From an uncultured Agromyces sp. (GTDB taxonomy: Bacteria; Actinomycetota; Actinomycetes; Actinomycetales; Microbacteriaceae), in contig CAJXGN010000005.1 in the NCBI GenBank assembly GCA_913053875.1, positions 62,001 through 126,000 of the forward strand: 64,000 bases of DNA. Direction: 5' to 3'. Positions 7,970-16,189 of the stretch are shown piece by piece. The number at the start of each line of letters is the position of its first letter. The stretch's first letter is position 1. The notes beneath the pieces were generated by a model. That model was not told the DNA's origin. It was given only the letters and a program-made list of their open reading frames with translations, and did not search any database. The translations under genes and the position numbers were made by a program.

Positions 7970-8494
7970 CTAGATGCCGGCGTCCGCGAGTGAGCCGGTG
8001 ACCTGGCCGGCGGGGTCGAAGACGAAGCACTGCACGACGCGGTCGCCGACCTCGTTCCACGAGGTCTCGGTCGGCGCGACGGAGTACCAGTCGAGCACCG
8101 AGTCCTCCCATGCGATGCCGACGAACTCCGCGAACGCGGCGTCGCACTCCTCGATCGTGATCTCGTCCATCGCTTCGACCTCCGGGTACGCGTCGCCGGT
8201 GAGGTCGAACTCGTGCATCACCTCGAACTCGTGCGGCTCGTCGCACGGCACGACGTCGATCTGGTCGATGACGTCGTCGTTCGTGATGCCGCCGAGGCAG
8301 TCGCCGATGCGCACGTTCAGCACATGGGTCTGGCCGCCCTCCACGATCTCCTGCGAATCCGCGTCGCGCACGGGCGGCAGCTCGTAGCCCGTGATGGCGG
8401 CTTCGATCAGGCCGCATCCGCTCAGCAGCACCACGGCGGCTGCGGCCAGCGCGGCGGACGCGATCGCACGGGGACGGGAACGACGTGTGCGCAC
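7970..8494 (-). CDS. Putative lipoprotein, septum-formation-like domain
   Basis: 174 aa from the GTG at 8494. It has a basic N-terminus, a hydrophobic stretch and the lipobox LLSGC, so it is probably lipid-anchored on the outer face of the membrane. The mature part has paired cysteine segments (RIGDCLGG, VVPCDEPHEFEV, IEECDAAF and a late CFVFDPAG) and the PHEFEV pattern of the actinobacterial Septum_form/DUF4190-associated domain. A GGAG ribosome binding site lies about 6 bases before the GTG, and a TACCAT -10-like box sits at 8524-8529 on the minus strand. It converges with the toxin gene, 12 bases apart. Function is not established. Confidence 0.82.
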   Translation of the reverse strand: MRTRRSRPRAIASAALAAAAVVLLSGCGLIEAAITGYELPPVRDADSQEIVEGGQTHVLNVRIGDCLGGITNDDVIDQIDVVPCDEPHEFEVMHEFDLTGDAYPEVEAMDEITIEECDAAFAEFVGIAWEDSVLDWYSVAPTETSWNEVGDRVVQCFVFDPAGQVTGSLADAGI

Positions 8495-8608
8495 GCGGGA
8501 CTCCGATCTCGGGGTGGGGCTGCATGGTATCGAGCGCCGGTGACGGGCTCGCGCTTGTCCACAGCGGCGGTCGCACCCGCGCGACGGCGACGCGTCACCC
8601 GGCAGTCG

Positions 8609-8614
8609 TACACT
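8609..8614 (+). promoter_or_regulatory. Candidate -10 box (TACACT) for the pyruvate-kinase-like gene
   Basis: TACACT would give a start near 8621 and a leader of about 50 bases ending in a GGAGG ribosome binding site at 8661-8665. No clear -35. Confidence 0.35.
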
Positions 8615-8670
8615 CTGAGACTGGCGAGCACGCCGCATCCGCCGCGCACCCACGAGCACGGGAGGAACCG

Positions 8671-10467
8671 ATGGAGCAGCTCATCGCACGTGCCGAGCGC
8701 CTTCGCGCGCTGCGCGCCGACGTTCGCGAGCTCAGGGACGCGGCGCTCGCCGCCGAGGAGCGCGACCGGCAGCGGATCGACGCGGTCGACCCGGTGCATC
8801 GCGCGGGCGCGGCGAACCTGGTGCACTACCTCGCCCTGCGGTCGCGCGACCTGCGCCCGCTGCAGGAGCGGCTCACGGCCGAGGGACTGTCGTCGCTCGG
8901 CCGAATGGAGGCGGGCGTGCTGCGCAACCTGGAGGCGGTCCTGCGGACGATCGGCGACGCGCTCGGCGAGCCCGAGGAGGACATCGCCGACGGGGGCGGT
9001 CTCGAGCTGCAGCTGGCCGCCAACGCGGCCGCGCTGCTCGGCGGCCTCCCCGACGACCGCACGACCCGCATCATGGTGACGCTGCCGTCGACGGCGGCCG
9101 ACGACCCGCGACAGGTGGCGTCGTTCGTCACGGCGGGCATGGACCTCGCGCGGGTCAACTGCGCGCACGACGGCCCCGCGGCGTGGGTACGCATGGCCGC
9201 GAACGTGCGGCTCGCCGATGCGAGCATCCCGGTCGCCATGGATCTCGCGGGGCCGAAGCTCCGCACGGGCCCGATCGCTGCAGGCCCGCGCGTGGTCCGA
9301 GTCAAGCCGGAGCGCGACCAGCTCGGCCGCGTTGAGGCGCCCGCCCGGGTGCGACTCCTCGGGCCGGGCGCGACTCCACCACCGGGCGCCGCCCTGCCGG
9401 TCGTGCCCGTCACTGACGGTGGGTGGCTGCGACGTCGCGCGCCGGGCGACATCGTGCGGTTCAGCGACACTCGGGGTCGCTCGCGTCGCCTGCGGGTCGA
9501 GGAGTGCGACGACGACTCCGTCGTATTGCGCGGTGACCGCACGTCGTACCTCGCGACGGGGATGGTGCTCGCGGTCGAGGATGCGCGCACATCCGTCGGC
9601 GTGCTGCCGGCCGTCGTGCAGGCGCACCGGGTGCACCCCGGCGACACGATCACGCTCACCGCCGACCTCACGCCGGCCGAGCCCACCTCGGGCGGCCACC
9701 ATCGGGTCGGCTGCACGCTGCCCGAGGCGTTCGCGACCCTCGAGCCCGGGCACCGGGTGGCGTTCGACGACGGCGCGATCGCGGGCGTCGTGCGCGAGGT
9801 GGGGGAGCGCAGCGCCGAGGTCGAGGTGGTCCGCGCACCGCCCGGCGGCACGAAGCTGCGCGCCGAGAAGGGCATCAACCTGCCCGACACCGACCTGCCG
9901 GTGTCGGCGCTGACCGTCGACGACCGGGAGGCGCTCGACTCCGTGGTCGAGATCGCCGACATCGTGCAGCTCTCCTTCGTGCGCAGCGAGACCGAGGTGC
10001 GCGAACTGACCGACGAACTCGACGCCCGCGGCGCCGACGACCTCGGCGTGGTCGTGAAGATCGAGACGACGCAGGGCTTCGCCGACCTGCCCGACATCTT
10101 CCTCGAGCTCATGCGCCGTCCGAAGGTCGGCGTCATGATCGCCCGCGGCGACCTCGGCGTCGAGGCGGGCTTCGAGCGTCTCGCCGAGCTGCAGGAGGAG
10201 GTGCTGTGGCTGTGCCAAGCGGCCGCGGTGCCGGTCATCTGGGCGACCGAGGTGCTCGACACGCTCGCCGACACGGGCGTGCCCACGCGAGCCGAGGTGA
10301 CGGATGCGGCGGCAGGAGATCGCGCCGAGTGCGTCATGCTCAACAAGGGGCCGTACATCCCCGAGGCGATCCGCACGCTCGACGACATCTTCAGCCGGAT
10401 GGGCGGCCACCTCGACAAGAAGCGGCCGCTGCTGCGTCGGCTGCGTTCGTTCCAGCGCGAGGGTTGA
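8671..10467 (+). CDS. Atypical pyruvate-kinase-like protein
   Basis: 598 aa. The central and C-terminal parts follow the pyruvate kinase barrel: VAMDLAGPKLRTGPI (substrate strand), KGINLPDTDLPVSALTVDD, VVVKIETTQGF near residue 462, IARGDLGVE near residue 491 and PTRAEVTDAA near residue 540. The product departs from ordinary PK (about 470-480 aa). It has about 125 extra N-terminal helical residues and a long interrupted B-domain region. The usual SGETA segment after PTRAEV is replaced by ECVMLNKGPY, and the C-terminal allosteric domain is missing. GGAGG precedes the ATG by 5 bases. Phosphoenolpyruvate chemistry is plausible but unproven. Confidence 0.8.
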   Translation: MEQLIARAERLRALRADVRELRDAALAAEERDRQRIDAVDPVHRAGAANLVHYLALRSRDLRPLQERLTAEGLSSLGRMEAGVLRNLEAVLRTIGDALGEPEEDIADGGGLELQLAANAAALLGGLPDDRTTRIMVTLPSTAADDPRQVASFVTAGMDLARVNCAHDGPAAWVRMAANVRLADASIPVAMDLAGPKLRTGPIAAGPRVVRVKPERDQLGRVEAPARVRLLGPGATPPPGAALPVVPVTDGGWLRRRAPGDIVRFSDTRGRSRRLRVEECDDDSVVLRGDRTSYLATGMVLAVEDARTSVGVLPAVVQAHRVHPGDTITLTADLTPAEPTSGGHHRVGCTLPEAFATLEPGHRVAFDDGAIAGVVREVGERSAEVEVVRAPPGGTKLRAEKGINLPDTDLPVSALTVDDREALDSVVEIADIVQLSFVRSETEVRELTDELDARGADDLGVVVKIETTQGFADLPDIFLELMRRPKVGVMIARGDLGVEAGFERLAELQEEVLWLCQAAAVPVIWATEVLDTLADTGVPTRAEVTDAAAGDRAECVMLNKGPYIPEAIRTLDDIFSRMGGHLDKKRPLLRRLRSFQREG

Positions 10468-10500
10468 CTCGGGGCAACTGCAGGCTCACGGGCAGCCGCT

Positions 10501-10528
10501 CGCCCGCCCACAGCGGTCGGGGCGGGCG
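10501..10528 (+). terminator. GC-rich hairpin after the pyruvate-kinase-like gene
   Basis: CGCCCGCCC (10501-10509) pairs with GGGCGGGCG (10520-10528) across a 10-base loop, 33 bases after the stop. There is no T-tract. Confidence 0.4.
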
Positions 10529-10533
10529 TACAG

Positions 10534-10549
10534 GTAAGGGTAGCCTTAC
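10534..10549 (+). promoter_or_regulatory. Palindromic operator overlapping a leaderless -10 box before the ykoE-like gene
   Basis: GTAAGGGTAGCCTTAC has perfect 6-base arms and ends 3 bases before the ATG at 10553. It contains TAGCCT (10541-10546), a -10 box six bases from the ATG, so a bound repressor would block initiation directly. The sequence resembles the DtxR/IdeR iron-box style (AGGTWAGSCT) but does not match it exactly, so the regulator is uncertain. Confidence 0.55.
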
Positions 10550-10552
10550 TGC

Positions 10553-11125
10553 ATGCGCCGCGTGTCGACCTCGTACCTGCTCACCTGCGCCGTGATCGGC
10601 GTCGCGGGAGGCCTGCTGCTCGCCCCCGCGAACTGGCTCTCGACCGTGCTCTTCGCGGCCGTGCCGTTCGCCTCGGTCGCGGTCGCGGGGCTCTGGCTGC
10701 TGCCCGCGGTGGTCGCGCTGCGCCTGCTCCAGCGGCCGGGCGCGGGCCTGCTGGTGGGGCTCATCTCGGGCATCGTGCTCGTGCCGTTCTCAGGCTACGG
10801 GTTCACGAGCGTGCTCACGAACCTGTGGTGGGCGTTCTTCGCCGAGGTCGCGTTCCTCGTCGTGCTGTACCGGTTCTGGACCCTCGCACAGCACTATGCG
10901 GGCGCGGTGCTCGTCGGCATCGTCTACCCCGTGCTGTCGGCGCAGTCGTTCGACCTGGCGTCGATGACGACGGGCGCGCAGGTCGGCTTCTTCGCACTCA
11001 CCATGGCGAGCGCGATCGCCGGCACCGCGCTCGGCATCGCGGTGGTCGCCGGGATGCGACGGGCGGGCGTGAACCCGGCCGCGCGACGCACCCCACGGCC
11101 GGTGCCCGCCGCCGCGACCGAGTAG
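10553..11125 (+). CDS. ECF transporter S component, YkoE family
   Basis: 190-aa membrane protein with about five to six hydrophobic helices (for example residues 7-24, 30-62, 65-82 and 95-110). The pattern GLWLLPAVVALRLLQRPGAGLLVGLISGIVLVPFSGYG is typical of YkoE, the substrate-binding subunit of ECF systems linked to thiamine or hydroxymethylpyrimidine uptake. Unlike the bioY cluster at 16-18 kb, no cognate ATPase or EcfT gene lies beside it. It must use modules encoded elsewhere or borrow shared ones. The start follows a TAGCCT -10 box by 6 bases with no ribosome binding site. Confidence 0.82.
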   Translation: MRRVSTSYLLTCAVIGVAGGLLLAPANWLSTVLFAAVPFASVAVAGLWLLPAVVALRLLQRPGAGLLVGLISGIVLVPFSGYGFTSVLTNLWWAFFAEVAFLVVLYRFWTLAQHYAGAVLVGIVYPVLSAQSFDLASMTTGAQVGFFALTMASAIAGTALGIAVVAGMRRAGVNPAARRTPRPVPAAATE

Positions 11126-11137
11126 CCGGGTCGCGCC

Positions 11138-12061
11138 TCAGCGCACGTGCGGCAGCACCTCGGCGGCGATGAGCTCGAGGTGCTCGAGGTCGGTCATGTC
11201 GATCGTCTGCAGGTAGACCCGGCCCGCACCGAGTTCGCGCAGGCGGCCGAGCTTGTCGACGGCCTGCTGGGGGCTGCCCGCGATGTTCACCTCGGCGAAC
11301 GTCTCCGGGTTCCCGCCCGCGGCGAGCACGCGGCGGCGGTACTCGTCGTCGTTCGACGCCACGACGGTCGGCAGCGCGGCCGAGTACTTCAGGTCGCCGG
11401 GGTCGCGGCCCTCGGCCTCGCACGCGGCGCGCACTCGCGCGAAGTTCTCGGCGAGCTCGTCCTCGCTCACGAACCCGCGGTTGAACTCGGTGGCGTAGCG
11501 CGCGGCGAGCTGGGGCGTGCGTCGCGGCCCGCCGCCGCCGACGATGACCGGCACGCGGTGCTGCTCCGGCTTCGGCAGGGCGGGGGAGTCGCTCAGGGTG
11601 TGGTGCTCGCCGTCGAAGTGGAATCGGTCGCCCACTGGGGTGCCCCAGAGCCCGGTGACGATCTGGAGCTGCTCCTCGAGCAGCTGGAAGCGCCGCTCGG
11701 GGAACGGCATGCCGTAGGCGGCGTGCTCGGCCTCGAACCATCCGGTGCCGAGGCCCAGCTCGACGCGACCGCCCGACATCTGGTCGACCTGCGCCACCTG
11801 GATCGCGAGCACGCCCGGGTGCCGGTACGTCACCGACGAGACGAGCGTGCCGAGCCGCACCCGCTCGGTCTCGCGCGCGAGCCCGGCGAGCGTCGTCCAC
11901 GCGTCGGTCGGGCCGGGCAGCCCCTCGCCGGGACCCATCGCGAGGTAGTGGTCTGAGCGGAACCAGCCGTCGAAGCCGAGCCGCTCGGCCGCCTGCGCGT
12001 GCGCGAGGATCGTGTCGTAGCTCGCGCCCTGCTGGGGCTCGGTGAAGACGCAGAATTCCAT
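11138..12061 (-). CDS. LLM-class flavin-dependent oxidoreductase
   Basis: 307 aa, luciferase-like monooxygenase fold (TIM barrel using FMN or F420). It shows EFCVFTEPQQG at strand 1, AERLGFDGWFRSDHYL, LVSSVTYRHPGVLAIQVAQVDQMSGGRVELGLGTGWFEAEHAAYGMPFP, and the VPVIVGGGGPRRTPQLAARYA segment common in F420-dependent actinobacterial members. The substrate cannot be deduced. The ATG at 12061 follows a weak AGAGGAA ribosome binding site. It converges with the ykoE-like gene and follows hisN on the minus strand. Confidence 0.9.
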   Translation of the reverse strand: MEFCVFTEPQQGASYDTILAHAQAAERLGFDGWFRSDHYLAMGPGEGLPGPTDAWTTLAGLARETERVRLGTLVSSVTYRHPGVLAIQVAQVDQMSGGRVELGLGTGWFEAEHAAYGMPFPERRFQLLEEQLQIVTGLWGTPVGDRFHFDGEHHTLSDSPALPKPEQHRVPVIVGGGGPRRTPQLAARYATEFNRGFVSEDELAENFARVRAACEAEGRDPGDLKYSAALPTVVASNDDEYRRRVLAAGGNPETFAEVNIAGSPQQAVDKLGRLRELGAGRVYLQTIDMTDLEHLELIAAEVLPHVR

Positions 12062-12106
12062 GGGTTCCTCTCGATCGGATGCCCCGTCGGGGCCGTTCTG
12101 GTCGGC

Positions 12107-12949
12107 TCAGCGCGGGCCGTGCCCGAGCACGCCGAGCACCGCGTCGTGCAGCGCGCCGTTGGTCGCGAGCGCCGATCCGCTCCACGGGCCGGGCGTGCCG
12201 TCGATGCTCGTGAACCGGCCGCCGGCCTCCTCGACGATGGGGATCAGCGCGGCCAGGTCGTAGACCTTCACGTCGAACTCGCCCGTGATGTCGATGAGCC
12301 CGTCGGCGAGCAGCATGTACGACCACATGTCGCCGTACGCGCGATCGCGCCAGACGCGCCCCTGCAGGTCGAGCAGCCGCTCGAGGTAGCCGGCGTCGCG
12401 CCATTGCCCGAGGCTCTGGAAGCTGAGCGACGCGTCGGCCAGGTCGGCGACCTGCGACACGTGCATGCGCCGGGGGGCTCCCGAAGCGGATGCCTCGGGG
12501 TCGCCGTCGACCGCATGGCCGCGCTCGGCGTCCGACGAGAACGTCCACGCGCCCGACCCGGTGGCCGCCCACCAGCGGCGGCCCATCGCGGGCGACGAGA
12601 CGACGCCCACGACCGGCACGTCGTCGACCGCGAGCGCGATGAGCGTCGCCCACACGGGCACGCCGCGCAGGAAGTTCGCGGTGCCGTCGATCGGGTCGAT
12701 GATCCAGCGGCGCGTGCTCGAGCCCTCGGTGCCGTACTCCTCGCCGATCACGCCGTCGTCGGGGCGCTCCGCCGCGAGGTGCTCGCGGATGGCGCGCTCG
12801 ACCGCGAGATCGGCCTCGGTGACGGGGGAGCGGTCGGGCTTCGTCTGCACGTCGAGGTCGACGGCGCGGAACCGCTGGAGCGAGACGCGGTCGGCGATCT
12901 CGGCGAGCTCGAGGGCCAGTGCGAGGTCGTCGGCGTGCGGTGCGGTCAC
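12107..12949 (-). CDS. hisN: Histidinol-phosphatase, inositol monophosphatase family
   Basis: 280 aa. The metal-binding motifs of the IMPase superfamily are present: GEEYG near residues 69-73, WIIDPIDGTANF at 82-93, and VYDLAALIPIVEEAGG around residue 232. Sequence style (DRSPVTEADLAVERAIRE at the N-terminus) matches actinobacterial HisN, which dephosphorylates histidinol phosphate in histidine synthesis; inositol phosphate is the alternative substrate. The GTG start follows a minus-strand TAGCCT box by 6 bases with no ribosome binding site. Confidence 0.88.
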   Translation of the reverse strand: MTAPHADDLALALELAEIADRVSLQRFRAVDLDVQTKPDRSPVTEADLAVERAIREHLAAERPDDGVIGEEYGTEGSSTRRWIIDPIDGTANFLRGVPVWATLIALAVDDVPVVGVVSSPAMGRRWWAATGSGAWTFSSDAERGHAVDGDPEASASGAPRRMHVSQVADLADASLSFQSLGQWRDAGYLERLLDLQGRVWRDRAYGDMWSYMLLADGLIDITGEFDVKVYDLAALIPIVEEAGGRFTSIDGTPGPWSGSALATNGALHDAVLGVLGHGPR

Positions 12950-12955
12950 CCGTTC

Positions 12956-12961
12956 AGGCTA
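12956..12961 (-). promoter_or_regulatory. -10 box (TAGCCT) for leaderless hisN
   Basis: On the minus strand, TAGCCT is followed by six bases and then the hisN GTG, the same geometry as the other leaderless starts here. Confidence 0.5.
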
Positions 12962-13080
12962 TCGAGCGGGTGCCCGCCGTGCACGCCCACACCGGTGGCG
13001 TGCGCGCGACGGCCGTGGGAGCATGGGCCGCGAGTCGCGGCCCGGCGGCCATGGTGCCGACGGGGGACGAGGACGTCACC

Positions 13081-14070
13081 ATGAAGAGCCAGACGAAGTA
13101 CGCACCGTCCGCCGAGACGCTGCGGTCGTTGCTCGAGCGCGCGTACGGCTCCGATGCCGTCCCGGCCGGCGACGTGGTCGCGCACGCGTTGGACGAGGGC
13201 CACTGCAACGCGGTCTACTCGGCCGGGCTCCGCGACGGTCGGCGGGTGGTGCTGAAGATCGGGGCCTCGCCGCACGCCGGTCTCATGTCCCACGAACACG
13301 CGCTCATTCGCACCGAGGTCGCCGCGATCCGGCTCCTGCGCGAGCGGACCGCGCTGCCGGTGCCCGTCGTGGACCACTTCGACGGCAGCAGGGGACTGGT
13401 CGATGCCGAGTGGTTCGCCATGCCCTACATCGACGGTGACAACTTCGGACACCTCCTCCGCGACGACGTGCTCCCGGCGGACGACGCGGCCCGCCTCCAT
13501 GCGCAACTGGGCGCGATGACACGGGAGGTGAACTCGATCGTCGGGCCGGCCTTCGGCGGCGTCCTCGATCCGCGTTTCGACACGTGGCGGGAGGCGTTCA
13601 CGGACCTGGTCGGGAATGCACTGGCGGACGCCGAACAGGCGGGCGTCGACCTGGGCGTCCACCCGGACGTGATCCGGCGTGCCGTGACCGATCACGCGGC
13701 TGACCTCGACGAGGTGCGAGTGCCCAGGCTGATCGAGTGGGACCTGTGGCCGACGAACGCGATCGTCGCCGACGGCACGATCATCGGGATCATCGACCAC
13801 GAGCGCGCCCTCTACGGCGACCCGATCATGGAAGCGGGCTTCGCGCCGGTCGACCTCCCCGGGGTCGGTGGCTTCGACGACTTCGTCCGCGGGTACGGGC
13901 GGGGCGAACTGACCCGATCGGAACGCCGGCGCCGGCTGCTCTACACGGTCAACCTGTTCCTCATACTCGTCGCGGAGGTGCCGTATCGACAGTACGAGGA
14001 CACGTCACTGGCCGAGCACGCCAGGGACTCGCTGCCGATGCTCCTCGACCGCTTGGCGGACCTCGCCTGA
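13081..14070 (+). CDS. APH/choline-kinase-fold phosphotransferase
   Basis: 329 aa. Kinase-like fold of the aminoglycoside phosphotransferase family: VVLKIG with the ATP-contacting Lys near residue 58, a hinge FAMPYIDGDN, a catalytic loop EWDLWPTNAIV near residue 218, and the metal-binding IIDHERALYGDP near residue 237. The usual His of the HGD catalytic loop is replaced (EWD), while the catalytic Asp and the downstream Asn remain. Substrate unknown; such genes may act on sugars, choline, macrolides or nothing to do with antibiotics. ATG at 13081 chosen for GAGGA about 10 bases upstream; an in-frame ATG at 13051 is possible. Codon use is looser than in the flanking housekeeping genes. Confidence 0.82.
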   Translation: MKSQTKYAPSAETLRSLLERAYGSDAVPAGDVVAHALDEGHCNAVYSAGLRDGRRVVLKIGASPHAGLMSHEHALIRTEVAAIRLLRERTALPVPVVDHFDGSRGLVDAEWFAMPYIDGDNFGHLLRDDVLPADDAARLHAQLGAMTREVNSIVGPAFGGVLDPRFDTWREAFTDLVGNALADAEQAGVDLGVHPDVIRRAVTDHAADLDEVRVPRLIEWDLWPTNAIVADGTIIGIIDHERALYGDPIMEAGFAPVDLPGVGGFDDFVRGYGRGELTRSERRRRLLYTVNLFLILVAEVPYRQYEDTSLAEHARDSLPMLLDRLADLA

Positions 14071-14138
14071 GCGCCGGTGGCCGGCTCGCGACGCGCCGCC
14101 TGCCTCGATTGGCGCGAACGGGGTTCGTGATGCTACCG

Positions 14139-14167
14139 TTGACCCTCGGTTCGACATGCGACAGCAT
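14139..14167 (+). promoter_or_regulatory. tRNA-Lys promoter (TTGACC / CAGCAT)
   Basis: TTGACC (14139-14144) and CAGCAT (14162-14167) are 17 bases apart, placing the start about 5 bases before the tRNA. Confidence 0.45.
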
Positions 14168-14178
14168 CGAATCGGAAC

Positions 14179-14251
14179 GCACCTCTAGCTCAATCGGCAG
14201 AGCAACTGACTCTTAATCAGTGGGTTCAGGGTTCAAGTCCCTGGGGGTGCA
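14179..14251 (+). tRNA. tRNA-Lys (anticodon CTT)
   Basis: 73 nt. Acceptor GCACCTC pairs with GGGGTGC (one G-U), the D-arm contains AGCTCAATCGGCAGAGC, the anticodon arm is CTGA-CTCTTAA-TCAG giving CTT, and the T-arm contains GGTTCAAGTCC. CCA is not encoded. A strong hairpin terminator follows 5 bases later. Confidence 0.97.
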
Positions 14252-14256
14252 CCGCA

Positions 14257-14286
14257 GAAGCCCGGTCACGTGAGTGACCGGGCTTC
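14257..14286 (+). terminator. Terminator hairpin after tRNA-Lys
   Basis: A perfect 13-bp stem (GAAGCCCGGTCAC with GTGACCGGGCTTC) around the loop GTGA starts 5 bases after the tRNA. The T-run is weak, as is usual at this GC content. Confidence 0.8.
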
Positions 14287-14336
14287 CGTCGTCTCCGGAG
14301 CGCGCGGGCTACCGGCGTCGTCACAGGCGCGGGGTC

Positions 14337-14342
14337 TACCCT
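14337..14342 (+). promoter_or_regulatory. -10 box (TACCCT) before the helicase gene
   Basis: TACCCT ends 5 bases before the GTG start, with no ribosome binding site between, suggesting a leaderless or nearly leaderless message. Confidence 0.4.
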
Positions 14343-14347
14343 GAACT

Positions 14348-16150
14348 GTGACTTCCACCGACTCCCACGTCGAGGCAGCGGCTCCCGATGAGCCGGCCGC
14401 GACCACCTTCTCCGACCTCGGACTCGACGGCGAGGTGCTGAAGGCACTCGACGACGTCGGCTACGAGACCCCGTCCGCGATCCAGGCGGCGACCATCCCG
14501 ACCCTGCTGAGCGGGCGCGACGTCGTCGGCCTCGCACAGACCGGCACGGGCAAGACCGCGGCATTCGCGCTGCCGATCCTCGCGCGCCTCGACGTCTCGC
14601 AGAAGCAGCCGCAGGCGCTCGTGCTCGCGCCGACGCGCGAGCTGGCCCTCCAGGTCTGCGAGGCGTTCGAGAAGTACGCCGCCCGCCTGCGGGGCGTGCA
14701 CATCCTTCCCGTCTACGGCGGCCAGGGGTACGGCGTGCAGCTGTCCGCGCTGCGCCGTGGCGTGCACATCGTCGTCGGCACCCCGGGCCGCATCATGGAC
14801 CACCTCGACAAGGGCACGCTCGACCTGTCGGAGCTCAAGTACCTCGTGCTCGACGAGGCCGACGAGATGCTGAAGATGGGCTTCGCCGAGGACGTCGAGA
14901 CCATCCTCGCCGAGACGCCCGACGACAAGCAGGTCGCGCTGTTCTCGGCGACCATGCCTGCCGCGATCCGCCGCATCTCGCAGCAGTACCTGAACCTCCC
15001 CGAGGAGATCACGGTCAAGGCGAAGACCCAGACCTCGGCGAACATCACGCAGCGCTACCTGGTCGTCTCGTATGCCCAGAAGGTCGATGCGCTCACCCGC
15101 ATCCTCGAGGTCGAGAACTTCGAGGGCATGATCATCTTCGTCCGCACCAAGAACGTCACCGAGGAGCTCGCCGAGAAGCTCCGTGCGCGCGGTTACTCGG
15201 CGCAGGCGATCAACGGCGACGTGCCGCAGGCGCAGCGCGAGCGCACCGTCAACCAGCTGAAGTCGGGCAAGCTCGACATCCTGGTGGCGACGGATGTCGC
15301 GGCGCGAGGCCTCGACGTCGAGCGCATCAGTCACGTGGTGAACTTCGACATCCCGACCGACAGCGAGCCGTACGTGCACCGCATCGGCCGCACCGGCCGC
15401 GCCGGCCGCACCGGTGATGCGATCAGCTTCGTGACCCCGCGCGAGCGCGGGCTGCTGAACCGCATCGAGAAGGCCACGCGCCAGCCGATCGAGCAGATGC
15501 AGCTGCCGAGCGTGGACGACGTGAACGTCACACGTCTCGCCCGGTTCGACGATCGCATCAGCGCGGCGCTCGCGCAGGACGAGCGCATCGACGGCTTCCG
15601 CGACATCATCGCCCACTACGTGCGCCACCACGACGTGCCCGAGGCCGACGTGGCCGCGGCGCTCGCCGTGGTCGCGCAGGGCGACTCGCCGCTGCTCATG
15701 GAGCCCGAGCCCGAGCGGCCCCGCCGCGAGCGCGACGACCGGCCGGCGCGCGACCGCGACGGCGGCGAGCGGGGTGCTCGCCCGCGTCGCGGCAGTGGCA
15801 AGCCCATGGAGACCTACCGCATCGCGGTCGGCAAGCGCCACCGCGTCGAGCCCCGCCAGATCGTCGGCGCGCTCGCCAACGAGGGCGGCCTGCAGCGCGA
15901 CGACTTCGGCGCGATCCAGATCCGCCCGGCGTTCTCGCTCGTCGAGCTGCCCGCCGACCTGCCCGGCGACGTGCTCGACCGGCTCTCGGGCACGCGCATC
16001 TCGGGCAAGCTCATCGAGCTGCGCCCCGACACCGGCGCCCCGAAGCGCCGCGATCGCGACGACCGCGGCCCGCGGAAGCCGCGAGACGACCGTGATGGTG
16101 GTCGCCGGTACGACGACCGGCCGCCGCGCAAGCCCCGCCACAAGGGGTAG
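14348..16150 (+). CDS. deaD: DEAD-box ATP-dependent RNA helicase (DeaD/CsdA type)
   Basis: 600 aa. All helicase motifs are present: Q-motif FSDLGLDGEVLKAL...TPSAIQ, motif I AQTGTGKT near residues 62-69, motif II DEAD near 170, motif III SAT near 198, and motif VI HRIGRTGRAG near 344. A DbpA/CsdA-type RNA-binding domain lies at about 480-560 (YRIAVGKRHRVEPRQIVGALANEGGL). The linker before it and the tail after it are rich in Arg, Asp and Gly (RERDDRPARDRD-like), as expected for RNA contacts. Likely roles are ribosome assembly and cold adaptation, from family knowledge. Confidence 0.94.
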   Translation: MTSTDSHVEAAAPDEPAATTFSDLGLDGEVLKALDDVGYETPSAIQAATIPTLLSGRDVVGLAQTGTGKTAAFALPILARLDVSQKQPQALVLAPTRELALQVCEAFEKYAARLRGVHILPVYGGQGYGVQLSALRRGVHIVVGTPGRIMDHLDKGTLDLSELKYLVLDEADEMLKMGFAEDVETILAETPDDKQVALFSATMPAAIRRISQQYLNLPEEITVKAKTQTSANITQRYLVVSYAQKVDALTRILEVENFEGMIIFVRTKNVTEELAEKLRARGYSAQAINGDVPQAQRERTVNQLKSGKLDILVATDVAARGLDVERISHVVNFDIPTDSEPYVHRIGRTGRAGRTGDAISFVTPRERGLLNRIEKATRQPIEQMQLPSVDDVNVTRLARFDDRISAALAQDERIDGFRDIIAHYVRHHDVPEADVAAALAVVAQGDSPLLMEPEPERPRRERDDRPARDRDGGERGARPRRGSGKPMETYRIAVGKRHRVEPRQIVGALANEGGLQRDDFGAIQIRPAFSLVELPADLPGDVLDRLSGTRISGKLIELRPDTGAPKRRDRDDRGPRKPRDDRDGGRRYDDRPPRKPRHKG

Positions 16151-16189
16151 GGCCAGGGCGACGGATGCGGCCGGGCCGCCCGCATCCGC

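Noticed and set aside
7384-8000. Possible prophage or island attachment duplication of the tmRNA 3' end
   Set aside because: No second copy of the tmRNA 3' sequence was found downstream of the TA genes, and no integrase is present.
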